From positions 64,228,591-64,292,590 of the forward strand of contig NC_067195.1 in the NCBI RefSeq assembly GCF_000699445.3: 64,000 nt of DNA, read 5' to 3'. Numbering within the stretch: the stretch's first letter is position 1; each line of letters opens with the position of its first letter. Below are positions 29,301-43,600 of the stretch, in pieces. Made by a program: the position numbers and the translations under genes. This DNA comes from Schistosoma haematobium. Lineage: Eukaryota; Platyhelminthes; Trematoda; Strigeidida; Schistosomatidae. The notes under the pieces were generated by a model. That model saw only the letters and a list, made by a program, of their open reading frames with translations. It was not told the origin of the DNA and ran no database searches.

Positions 29301-32300
29301 ATAAGACTTATATATTTTGCTGAATTGATTACTTGAATTTCCGTCTATCGTTAATACAAAACTTCTGTTTTTATAGTCAATATATGCAGCTGAAATTCAC
29401 TGCTTAATTTAAAAACATAACAACTAGTCCATTGGTACCGAGACAAACCACTGAATGAGGGTCGATCTTGGACATTCACTAGTCTTTTAGACGGTTACGT
29501 TTGTTCCCCAGTTGTTGGACGCAATATCCACAATTCATATGATTATGAGATTTCTAAGAAAAGGGTAGACTTTTGTTGATTGAAAACATTGATTCTGTTG
29601 CTTTTGATGGATTTCTAATAATTACTTCTTGCCAATTAATCGTCACTGCGTAGTTGGGTTAACGCGGTTAATATTCCTAGTTTTCAAATTTACTAGATAT
29701 GAATTGTGAATAGTACGGAGAATAGCTGGTGTACAATCTCAGATTATTAACTGAATACTTTTGTTTATGCTTTCTTAAAAAATATGCTTAGGAGATTTAA
29801 GCATTTCTTTAAGTCCATGACAATTCTTAAACATAAACGAAACCTAAATGAAAAAGTTACTGATTAGATTCATAAAAAATCTAAATAACTTACTTTCTTA
29901 TAAATCATATGTAAAACAAAAACCAACGACTTTATTATTGTACTGCTCATAAATAACTGTTAGACTTAATTTAGATAGTATAAATCCGTAAACTCTATCA
30001 CTTTAGTTCTATAAATGAAATTAAATAAATGGTAGTGTTATATCTTGTGGACTTGTGCCTTATTAATATATAACGTAATGATACCGCCAATTGGAGAAGT
30101 GATACATAAAACCCGTACGAGCAGTCTAGGGTCATTGTCGGCCCTTCTTCCTGCCTAGCCCTGCCTGTTGAGTCCAGAACACCAATCTCAGCCTCTGTGA
30201 TATAAATCATATATTTCAAACATACTCGGTCTATAGACAAAGCAAAACAGACCACATCACACCATAAAATAGAAAATCACATTCTTACAACAGCTAGTCA
30301 AAAGTGACTGGGATTGTGGGAGACTGTAATTAGTAGACTGAGCATAACTCAAGAACGGTAAATCGTATAATAATAGTCTATGAATCAAAATAAAGCGTAT
30401 AATAAAAGGAACATGAATATGCATAGTTTAGTTACTTATGTTTAGCATTAATCCATCAATAGTTCTCAAAAGTTACCATTCATAAGTCTCGTCGAGATAT
30501 AACAGGTAGTAAGGAGATTATGAAAGCAAATTCATGGCTAAACATTTACTGTGTTTATAATTTTTCAAAGTAGATGAAAGAGTAAGTATTTTTAACTATT
30601 TCATAAAAATTATTATAACTTAGTGTTGACTAAATAAAGATCTAAATTGTGACTATTCACTCGGAGTTTGTAAACCATCTGTTATCGACAAAATGTATAA
30701 TTTCAAAAAATGGATTAATACTTTGTAAAATTCATGATTGAACTATTATCATTACTTTATAAAGCTGATGTATACAGATTTAATTAACTAGATAGACCTC
30801 TCAAATATAAGCAGTTATCAAAAGGTGAATTATAACATCTCGTCATTTGAAAATGACTGACGAATCGGTATTCATCTCTTCTTCTCCCAGAAATCTCTAA
30901 AATGTATTCAATCCATCCGAAAATTATTAATCATATTTTATAAGGTCATTGAAATAGCTATGAAAATCCTATTAAAGATATATATATATATAAAGAGAGA
31001 GGTTTGTTCATGATGAAGAAAACGAAAGAGGAAGAATTGGAAACCTTAGAGAATTATTTAATAATATCATGAAATAATAAGGACAATAATAATAATAATC
31101 CATACGATTATCAAAAGATGGTGATGAATGGATATAAAATTTGCTTTATGATAATTTACTTTAGCGAATAGAATAATATCTCTATTATATATGTGTGTTC
31201 GTGAATATGAATGCCAAAATATAAGAAGTCAACTCATAGACTACCGACATTCACATTTTCATATACACATGCATAAACATACAAGGATATTAGATTAAAA
31301 GAGGTCAGTATTTCATCAGGTCATTAGTATTATGAAAAGAACTATCCCTTTCTATTTCTGAATAATTAGATTTCTGATATTTTAAATCTTATTGTCTTTT
31401 TTTAATTATTGACCTACTACTAGGATTATTAGTGTTGTCGGTGCAGGAATTTCATAAGAATTTTAATCATGATATTTTGTGTTAAGTAAGCTTCTATTTG
31501 TTCGTTGATGTCCACTGTATGAAATGTAACAGACCTTTTATTAACTATAATTGTGTAAACCTGAATAAAATGATGCACTATTCAATCTATGCATATTCCT
31601 GTCGTATAAAATACGTAGTAATTTTTTTTACTTTTCATTTAAAATCATGATACATAATAAACATCAAGACCGAAATCAAAATTTTCAAATTTACTACGTT
31701 TCTATGTGTATTTGAAAGATACCTATTCTAGTTACTGGGACTTCAATTCGTAATTTTTGTTCCTGATTATAACAATCAAATTCACCACATAAATATCTGT
31801 GATTTGTAATAATGAGTAGAAAATTACTTAGAATAAGAAGGGAACTATTATTCTAATATATGTGAAAATGATATTTGAAATAATCACAGCGATTGAAATT
31901 TAAATCATTCCAACGTTTCGTCCAGCTAACTTGTCTGGACTTGATTATTACCCTGAAGAAGTTCAGGCAAGTTATCTGGACGAAACGTTGGAATTATTTA
32001 AATTTCAGTCGCTGAGATTATTTCAAATATCATTTTCACATATAATGACTTCTCATTACTCGGCGCCCGATTCCTGTCAAACTATTCGTTCTAATCTTGA
32101 CGACTATTCGTCTATATTATTCTAATAGATATTTCAAATTTTCTTCTTATTTGTTAGTACATATGTACCTCAATTGTAATATTTATCTATGACACTATGG
32201 GGAAATCCTAAATCAGCCGACATATTTATTAAATAAGAAAGATTAGTTCAGTGAAGAGGTCTCTTTTCGATCAATTCATTTTCAAATCTGTACAATCGCA

Positions 32301-35300
32301 AATATATATACTTATTTTTTACAAGATGATAGTAATACTGATAATAAACTTCTGTTAGACATGGTGACAATGATTTTAAATAAACAAACGTAATAAAAAA
32401 TTTTAAAACAAGGAAAGTTTAATAATCATTTGAGTGTTAATGGCTTAAGTATTCATCAAAAGATAGATAGAGAAATTATCATTAGGAAAGGATGTCTCAG
32501 AAGTTTATTATCAGTATTATTATCATCCTGTTAAAATAAGTATATATATATATATATTTGCGATTATACAGATTTGAAAATGAATTCGTCGAAAAGAGAC
32601 CTCTTCACTGAACTAATCTTTCCTATTTACTGTCTTAATGGGTGTATTCCGTTTACTAAAACCTTTATTCTTCAACATATCTTAATTTTTATAGCATATA
32701 CAGTTAATTATTACTGTCCTGTCTAATTGTTTTGGTTACTTCTAGTCTCTATCATAAAAACATTTTTATCGTCTACAATGAAATGGATAAACCTTGTAAT
32801 GTGTCATTGACTATCATGTTCTTTTTTAAAATTTAAACATAAAATTTTATCTATTAATAACTGTTTTCGTTGAAGTTTTGTTCTTTAAGTTGGATGATTT
32901 GATCGTGGAACTTTCATCGTTCATCTAAACATTATCAGAGAAAGAAAAGTCATCAAAATTATCTACCTGTATTATAAATCATCTTCACTATCTCATTAAT
33001 GACTGTTTATTTTAAAATTAAGGTGTTTTTATTCAATTGAATATAATTGTTTTTAACAAAAATAAAAAAGCTACTGAGTCCGTATCTCACGAGGCGGGAT
33101 CGTGGATACGCACTGTTAAGGAGTCTTAAAATAGGACAAAACGTTTGTCCAATACTTCTAGGTTTTCCATGGTGATTTAACTTCAATTGACTCATGATCT
33201 CAACTATAATATTAACAAAAACCCCTTCTGATCAAAATAAAATAAATTAAAAACAAAACATCTTTAAAACTAAATTGTATTTTATGCAGATGAGAATGAT
33301 TATTGTTTATGTCTATGAATGTCTATTTATATGAATGTTAATATAATAAGCTACATTTTCGACAATCATACCATTCTCTCACTCACTTATCTACATACAT
33401 ATATAATAAAATATAGTTAACAAGTGTTATTAATTGAATTCTTTATTAAATGAAATTATATAAGCAAGAAATGTTGCATAATGTAAAATCATTGCTAAAA
33501 TAGTATAGTAAATTAACATATTCTACACTGTACTGTATATACATATATATATATTATCATTGTCCAATCACATCATCATTTCACTACGCTTCACTAAAAA
33601 ATGTAGTTTGTTTAGCATTTATTTCTAGCTTACAGAGATGGAATAAAAAAGGTAAACCAGTTTTTTTTCTTAAAAGAATGAACATTAATAAATGTAATGA
33701 ATCCATAAGTTGAAAAAACTATACCAAGTAAAAGAAACAGATGTTGTTAGTTAGTTGAATTTCAGACAAGATAACTTGTTAACCTCAAATGATACATGTT
33801 CAATAGAGATTTAAAACAGTTTAAATATGAGATTCATTATATCTATAGTTGGTTTCATCAATGATGATTGTAAACCAAGATGCACCTAAAGAGTACAATA
33901 TCAAATCATTTTGTAATAGATATTCATGATGCTATTATGAATTAAACGCTATACTGTTAAGTGTATAACATTTTACCTTACCTAATTTGAAGATCAAAGA
34001 TAAAGTAGTTGGTAACATTGAATAATAATTATAGAATGGTATTTCAAAGGATATCGATCCATTTCAAATCCACTCATAAATTGAAACAACCTACTGATTT
34101 AAAGTGTCTAATTATCACAAGTTAAACAAACAACAAAATATTACTAACTAACAAATCAACTTATCCAAACAAAAAAGGATCACAAAATTTTAGTTGTTTT
34201 ACATTTTTATATTGAAATGTAACTTTTGTTATGATTTGCTATTATTAGTCAAAAAACATTTGCATTGTTCTATATGCTGATTATAAATTAATTCAATTAT
34301 TGACTTTTATATATTTATGGAAAAAAATCTGTTTCTGGATTAGTTAAAATTAAAGCATCGTTACCGATCGGAGATGAAGAAAAATCAATTTAGTTATCAA
34401 AATAGACATTTTTAAAATTATTTAAGTGTTAAGTCAGTCGATTGCAGTGAATATCGATTATCACATAAAGCTTAGATAAACAAGTTAAGTGTTTATTAGT
34501 TATATAGGCACTACAGTGTATCTGAGAAGATAGTCAGTATCATATGGAATTTCTATGAGGGATTAAAATGTGAAATCGTGCATGCACAATAGCTGACAGA
34601 ATTGTTCGAGATAAAGATCGGTGTGAGGCAAGGTTGCTTACACTCACACTTTCTCTTTCTCCTGGTGATCGACTGGATTATGAAGACTTCAACATCTGAA
34701 GGGAAGCACGGGATACAGTGGACAGATAGGATGCAGCTGGACGATCTAGACTTCGCAGACGATCTGGATCTTCTATCCCAAACGCATCAACAAATGCACG
34801 AGAAAACGACCAGTGTAGCAGTAGCCTCAGCAACAGTACGTCTCAATATACACAAAGGGCAAAGCAAGATTCTCCGATACAACACAACATGCACCAATCC
34901 AATCACAATTGACGGAGAAGATTTGAAAGATGTAAAATCATTTACATATCTGTGCAGTATCATTGGTGAACATGGTGGATCTGATGCAGATGTGAAGAGG
35001 CGGATCGGTAAAGCAAGAGCAGCATACTTACAACTGAAGAATATTTGGAACTCAAAACAACTATCAACCAACACAGAGGTCAGGATTTTCAGTACAAATG
35101 TCAAAACAGTTCTACTATATAGGGTGGAAACATGGAGAACTACGAAAGCCATCATCTAGAAGATACGAGTGTTTATTAACTTTTGTGTAGGCAAAATACT
35201 TCGGATCCGTTGACCGGACACTATTAGCAACAACCTACTATGGGAGAGAACAAAACAGATCGCATCGGAGGAAGAAACGCTGGAAGTGGATAGAACACAC

Positions 35301-38300
35301 ATTGAGGAAAGCACCCAACTCTGTCACAAGGTGAGCCCTCACGTGGAATCGTGAAGGCCAAAGGAGGAGGAGAGGAATACCAAAGAACATATTACGTCGA
35401 GAAATGGAGATAGACATGAGAAGAATGAACAAAAATTGGATAGAGGTAGAAAGGAAGGCCCGGGACAGAGTGGGTTGTAGAAAGTTGGTCGGTGGCCTAT
35501 GCTCCATTGGGAGTAACAGGCGTAATTAGGTAAGTAAATTATATTAATAATTTATATTTTGAAAAAAAAAATAATAATTACAGAATTCACGCCAGTTTAC
35601 AGGCATGATCAATTTGATATAAATAGTAACATTAGATGTACAGAACAGACATGTGATAGGAGAAAGTTTTAAGTATACTGTTTCAGTAGTTGTTTAAGTA
35701 GTATATATATTACAGCAATCCAGTGCATCAGCCGGGAATTTTTAATATTTCTTAAATGGACAGCCTGTTGATTTATGAACAGTGTAATTAAGGTCAATTC
35801 GTGTGCCAGATCGAAATAATGATAATTATCTACAACTAGAGAAATTAAAACGAAAACAGAGAGCGCGGAACAACAAAAAAGTAATTACCAAAATATATCA
35901 ATCCGGTCTACCTAAATGCGTGTGTCATGTGACATAGTGATATACTGGTTATGTTATTCAAATTAGTTAAAGTTGCTAGGGGCGGTGTTAACATATTGAC
36001 AGCAAGTGGGCGGTTTTACTAAGGGAATTCACTAATAAAGATGGCTAAACATTTAAGGTTCCTAAAATATCACTTGTGGAATGAGATACACTCAAAGGCG
36101 CTAAACCATTCAATGCATTTTCAGAGGAGCAGTATGCATCGATGCAGCGAACAAATAATGGGAGTGATTTTATCGTGCGCATAGATTGTGGTAGGTTATT
36201 CCAGAGTCTAGAAAATTTACAGGTGAAGTAATTCATATAAAGAGATGATTTAGAATGAGTTTGTTTCACTAGGTATTGGGACATTTATATTTGAAGAGAG
36301 AAGTTCATATTTTGAAAATGAACACAAAGAGAAAAGTATAAATTTTATATAAAACCTCGGTGATTTATTGAAAACTTGGAACTAAATGTTACGTAGGTCA
36401 GTACTAATAAAAGACATTTTGACAATCTTCCGAAATTCATTATTTTTACGTCAGTGGCAGTACGTTGGTTTCCTTTACGGCTGCGAAACGTGGCCACTAA
36501 GGGTAGAAGATATTCGTGAGCTACTAGTAGTTGGCCACAGTTGTCCTGGAAATTTTCGTCCCATCTTCTGGGATCACCGGGTAAGTAATAGTGAGGTTAG
36601 ATGTAGGGTATGAGGGAATGCTGGTAAGTCAATCGATGAAGATTTACAACCTCATCGATTGAGATGGTTTGGCCACGTTTTACGCATACCTGAACACCGA
36701 TTACCACGACTACTATTGGAGACGGATGGAAGAAAGTTAAAGGTGGCCGAATTAAAATATGGCATCAGTCTGTAAACCCACTTACTTCTAGTCTCAGCCA
36801 TGTTGATAGATGCAGATTACTTGATTGGGGTCCAACCGACTACCGTATCCTATGTTTCGAGACCTTGGGTGATATGACTCAGAATCGATCACATTGGCGT
36901 ACGTGTCTACATTATCTGTCGTCCCTTAAAGTACCAGATTAAAATCGTTTCATATCTCTCTTCCTACAAAGTAATTCTTTATTCCTGTACTATATTCTTA
37001 TACACAATCTTTGTTTGATATATTACCACCTTTGAAGTAACTACTTCTATGAATTCAGTGTTCATGTTGTTGTGTTGATGAGGTATGGCGACTTGAACCA
37101 ATGCATATATGTGCCTATTCCTGCGTTGTAGCTGACTGACTGACTGACGGATCATTAACATCCTCATATAAAACTGATACGTTATATAAACTAATTACCT
37201 AGTAACTAGTCTTGGTTGATAATACAAATCTATTGATCTACTGGAAATCATAATACGCGTTATGTAGGTCTTTCGCTTTCCTACGAAGTCATGACTAAAA
37301 TATAAACTTTTACTATTAACAACAATTGGATAGTGCACTTGACAAACTTCTATTCATTCTGTACATAAATATTCTATAATAAACTATCTGAACTATATCA
37401 TAGTAGAAAAATTGATAACATTGTAATCCATTAAATTACTATAATGTTGACTATAAGACATTAATTAATGAATAGAGATATATATAATCAGAAAATTAAA
37501 ATTATTTACTCATTTATAAGTTTCCCATAATATTTAAGTCAATATTATTTTGTAAATTATATTCCATCTTTATTTGCTTTACTTATGCATAAATATAAAT
37601 GACTCTTGTAATGATGTTTATTATTATTATTATTATTATTATTTACATTACAATTTTACATTAAATTCATTTTCAAATTAAATAAATACAAATGAACTGA
37701 AGCGTAAGACTAAATTGTTTCTGATTCTATGTTTGGCATAAAACTGTAAATGAACAAAATAAATGGGAAAGGATGTAAATGAAATTTGCATTTCTAATAT
37801 TATAATATATGAATCTAAATTAGTAATCAACAGTAATGGTTTATGAATATATGGGTAGCTACAACAATATATATATATATAGTATACTCATTCAACCGTG
37901 AATGACAGATTTATCAACTCTATTATTTTAAACAAACACGTATATAGATAAGACTGTTAAAAAGTAAGCTGTAAATAATGATAGTGAATAGCCATTAGAA
38001 TTTCTTTATTTCATTTTTGTGAGTAAAGCATTATAATACACTTCATAAATATAATGAATACTCTGAAGAGGATTAACTATCAGTCAGTCGGCTACAACGT
38101 AGGACCAGGCACATATATGAATCGGTCCAAGTTGTCATACCTCATTACCATAACAAGATGGACACCGGATCCATAAAAGTAGTTAATTCAGAAGTAGTAA
38201 TATATAAAAGAAAGATTGCAATAAGGATATAGTACAGAAAGAAAGAATTAGTTCGGATTAACTACCACGGTCTTTATAAATATATATTAAACGAAAACTA

Positions 38301-40574
38301 GATCACGAATTGAAATAATCCTGTTGGAGCTCATTAACTAACTAAAACAATGTCGATTGCTTTTAGATTAAAGGTTAGTAGAAAAATGTCACCTCTTTAA
38401 GAGTTCATCCGTGTTCACAATAATTTAATGATGAACTGATTGACTGCAATACCAGAAGAAACGAACCTGAACAACGATTTCCTCCAGCTTGCATATGGAG
38501 CTTTATAAGTAATCACAATTAGTATGAAATCACTATCTTATACTTAATAATGACTGGCTGTATCTACCTATCTTGACAAAATTCTATAATACAGGTTGAT
38601 CATTTTTCTGACTATAAAGGAGTTTTAAACATAACCTGAAATTAGTTTGTATTTCGTGGATTTTTGATAATGGTCATTCCTAATAAGTCTACATTTATTT
38701 TAACTGGATGGAATTATTCATGGGTCACGTTCAGTATACTTTTCAAGACTAACATTTTGAATGAAATAGTTCGTGATTGCGATGAACTGGTTTGTTAATG
38801 TAAAGGTCCAAGTGATCTACGTTGTTGCTACATTGTAACACTCTTTCAATTGAACCCGATTTTAGACCAGACAATATTAGTTTTTTTACTTATGACTTTT
38901 ATGATATACAGTTTATTTTGTCATAAGTATATTCTACAAGATTCTTGAGAAGTAAGATGTATCAATGTAATATTATACCATCTGACTGACAAATGTAATA
39001 CAATAGTATGTTTATATCGAATGCTGGTTATTACCTCAAAACCAAATTTATACTAATGATATACATTTAAGTGTATGAGAAATACTATGAGGACAACACT
39101 TCAAGCTATGTATTCTAATAAAAAATTTAAAAACAATGAAAATATATATCTCAACCATTGAGATCATGAGTCAATTGAAGCTAGACCACTATGGAAAACC
39201 TGGAAGCATCGGACGGCCGTTTCATCATATTGTGGGACTTCTCAGCAGTGCGCATCCACGATCCCGCACCTCGCGAGATTCGAAACCAGGACATATCAGT
39301 CTCGCGCACCAGCGCTTAACCGCTAGACTACTGAGCTGGTCGGCTTCCAGCGGTGTTAATGTCTAACTTCATGTTAGGATGTGCAGAAAAATATACCAAT
39401 CAAACAAACCACATCGTACCATAAAATAGAAAACAACATTTGTACAATGTTTAACGAGCGAAACAAATATCGACCAATAGGGAATGTCCATTTGACGTCC
39501 AAGGACACCATTAAACTGAACATGATAATTATTGGTACATTTTTCCGAATATCCCAACACCTCCCCTTTTTTTGAAGATCCGGAGTTGATATCCGGATTT
39601 GAAAATTTCCGCGTGCGTCCTCCCCCGCGAAATAATATTGGGTCCTCATATACCCAAGTAACAGTTAGTCTGATTCAATTTAAAGCATACTTCCCGCGTT
39701 GAGTAGAGGGTCCACTAGAACTGACTAGATGATGAGGATCAGCGACACTAGATATGAGGCTATCAAGGTTTGATTCTTGTGAAACATATTCATCACAGCT
39801 CTTCAAAATTTCATTAGTGGATAATAGATCACTAAAATAAACAGCATCTATCAAAATTGTATTAGATTTCTGACCATTTGATGCATCTGTCATGTTTTCT
39901 GGTAAAAGGGAATCTCGACAATAAGATTCGTCAGACACTTTTATTGCAGAATGATGAGGACCATATGGAACAGATGGATTCAGTATACTGCCCGATTTGT
40001 TTTCTGTTTCTTTGTGGACTGGAACTGCAATACATTTACACTGTCATCAGTGAGTTACTATCTCACAAATGACCCGGTCGAACTCCACTGGTCACTGCTT
40101 CTCACTAGAACTCCAGGAAATACCTATTGAATCCAGTCACTATTGAGCATATGTTGATTAATATCAGAAAGGGTTTTTGTGGATATTACAGTGGTCTATT
40201 GGTTAAGCGCTAGTGCGCAAGACTGATAGGTCCTGGGTTAGAATCTCGCGAGGCAGGATTGTGGATGCGCATTGCTGAGAAGTTCCACAATAAGACGAAA
40301 CGACCATTCAGTGCTTTCAGGTTTTTTATGGTGGTCTAGCTCGAATTGGCTCATGGTCTTAACTATTGAAATTACTATAATATCCACAAATCTCCTTTTA
40401 AATATGTATATGCTAAGGATTCGATTTTCATCACTATTCAAATAAAATAATGCTACAGGAGAATGTAGAATATGAATTCACCATAAAACTTTATGTAAAT
40501 ATGTTACTACAATTTGTTTCACATAAGAATTTACAAGATTGTACTTTATGAATCTTAATATAGAAAAGGAATAC

Positions 40575-40623
<49 letters not shown>

Positions 40624-43600
40624 TTATACTTACAATAGAAGTATACCGATTAAAATAGTTTACATTCCAAAATTAAATTTAATTAAATCAGCATAATTAA
40701 GTAATTTCCTTTTCTTTAACATATAAGATAACATATTCTCTGATCATCTATACAATATAATCGTTAATATTATTAGATGACTTTAATGAGCTGAGAAGAA
40801 AATGATGCAACGTTCTTTAATAAAGAAAGGCTAAAATTATTAAGCCTAATAAACTGTTTCATTACATTACAGGAAACTAATGAATATGATTTAAAATAAT
40901 GAAACAAGAAACAAAAATCTAAATAAATTGTAAACAAGAAACTTAGTGTTTGAAATGAAAAAAACAAAAACGAAAGCAAACTAATATTAAATATCAACTA
41001 CAAATTCACTTGGTATTATTTGGCTTGTATCTTCCCGTTGAGGTTTAAGACTTCAATTGATCAGTCTGTTATCGGCATATGTGCATACTGTGCGTCCTGG
41101 ATTCCAGTGCTAGCCACTATCCATCATCAATTACAAATGTTTCAAAATAATTTACATTTTAGGTTAGTAAATAACTTCCGCTTACTATCGGTTTTTAATT
41201 TATGTGAATTAAAAGAAAAAAAGAAGTATATTTCAATATGAAACTGCATAACGTTAGATCAAAACTACATCTAAACTTGACCGAGTATTGATTATTATAA
41301 AATATAGATCCATTTATTGCATTGAATTAATTAGATTCTTCACTATTTTGATAGTCGATTATGTTACAATGATAATTCAACATTCATTACATAAGGTTTA
41401 GCTGAAGATTTTTTCATTAATACATCGTTACAGCGATAGATAGATAGATAACTATGTTTGTTGGTGTTTACATTCTCACGGTGTGCGAATGAATTAGGTT
41501 TTTTGGATAGAAAACATACATTCCGCTACAGGTGTAAGCATTGGTTTCTTCTTTTCTCTGTTTTTTTCCTTGATCATTGTAAACGAAGATAAAAATTTGT
41601 AAATAAACAGCTGTATTTACATTCTGACAATTTTTACATTTCTTAAGAAAAAATAATTATTTTTCATCGGTTATTGGTTACTGAACAGTCATAGTTTGAA
41701 ACTGTTTACTTATTATATCCATTAACAAATTATCTGTTAAATATATTGAAAGATAAAAATATTTAACATTCAGTTTGAATCTTTGTTTGATAATAAAATT
41801 AGTCAGTCAATCAGTCAGTAACAACGTAGAACTTCGTACGTACGTAAATCAGTTCGAGTTACCATACCACATTAGCACAGAGATGCAGTTGTCGATTCAA
41901 ATCCCGTAGTGGTAGAGGTAGTAAGAGTATAAACATTAATCGGAAACATTAGCGTTTGAAGATGTTATTCAAGGAGTATAATCCAGTGAAATAAATTTGG
42001 AAAGAGGAAAAAAGGGACATGAAGAATTCAGAAGATTAGAATTTGGGGGAATACGAAGAGTGGGTGCACTTGCGCCGTTGCGAACGATTTTGAGCCATAT
42101 CATTCAGGGTCTCTAACCATCGGTCGCTATCATCTCGCGGTCCCTAACCAGGTAGTCTACACCTACCAACATGACTCAGTCTACTTGTCAGTGACTCCCT
42201 AGCTTTCTTCCAAGCTACTCCTACACCACAAAATTAGATTTTAAACAAAATATTATTTATATTTACATTGTTGATTTCTCTCTGATTAATCAACATTTCT
42301 TCTGTATGACATAATACAACCTTCGAAAATTAATTACTTAGAAAGATACTTATAAATATTATTAAATGATTAAACTGTTCATCGTGGATTTTACTCAACA
42401 ATTCATCAGAAGAATACATACCAAACTTTTTAAGATAGTTATAAACACTTTCAAATAGCATTTTTTCTAAACACAATATTATCCCACCGTCAGTGTTTCC
42501 ACTTAAGTGATCGAATCACCGAACATGATCTAGGTTAATAGAAGGAGTACTCTATCACTAAACAGTATATAAATCTAAAGTTTTATTCTAGCTTTCAAAG
42601 ATGTTTTTTATGTCAGTCAGTCAGCTACAACATAGGAATAGGCACATATATGCATTGGTTCAAGTCGCCATACCTCATCAACACAACAACATGAACACTG
42701 AATTCATAGAAGTAGTTACTTCAAAGGTGGTAATATATCAAACAAAGATTGTGTATAAGAATATAGTACAGGAATAAAGAATTACTTTGTAGGAAGAGAG
42801 ATATGAAGCGATTTTAATCTGGCAGTTTAAGGGAGGACAGATAATGCAGACACGTACGCCAATGTGATCGATTCTGAGTCATATCACCCAAGGTCTCGAA
42901 ACATAGGTTATGATAGTGGGTTGGACCCCAATCAAGTAATCTGCATCTATCAACATGGCTGAGACTAGAAGTAAGTGAGTTTACAGACTGATGCCACATT
43001 TTAATTTGGCCACCCCTAACTATCAAATCTCAAGTAACTTATTAAAATTTCTTGTAACAAGGAATATTAAATCCACAGCTTATAATAGTGATATTCTATT
43101 TCAATGTAGATATCCTTAAAATTATAAATAAAAATAGCATAATCAAAATGGAATTCATGAATTAATTGAAGCTAGGTCACTATGGAAAACCTGAAAACAT
43201 CGAACACTTGTTTCATCCTACTGTGCGACTCATCAGTAGTACACATCTACTATTATAAAATAAATCATCATTTAGAATAAAAAAAGAACCGTTATTCTTT
43301 ATTAGTCAAATAAATTTAGAAAGTAAAACATTTTTATTTACTGAATGTAATCAAACCTTTACTAGTTGATAAATATTAATGACCTACATTATTATTTAGA
43401 CCTTGAATGATCCCAATTACATTTTGTTTTTCTTCTCTTCAATCTTTTATTCATAGTTCCTTTATTTAAAAAAAACAAACATTTTTTTCTAAAACTGATC
43501 TTAATATCATGAAAATAATAAATGAAAATATAAGCTTCATTTATTTCTTAAATTGGTTAATTTGCCTAAAGGCTTAACTGTATTAATTTACTCTATATTA

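Larger units (their letters stand above)
37150..39146. other. AT-rich intron 1 sequence around a retrotransposon 3' UTR
   Basis: Only the CTGA-tailed fragment at 38082-38260 and the ATT microsatellite are recognised. A TA run lies at about 37868-37882. Confidence 0.45.

Noticed and set aside
34787..35155. 122-codon minus-strand frame opposite the RTE element (also 56647-57015)
   Set aside because: It is the antisense shadow of the RT frame and is conserved only because the two copies are near-identical.
39675..39938. Ser-rich 87-codon minus-strand frame as a host gene
   Set aside because: It lies inside an insertion that interrupts a SINE and has no recognisable domain, so it is treated as transposon-derived or chance.
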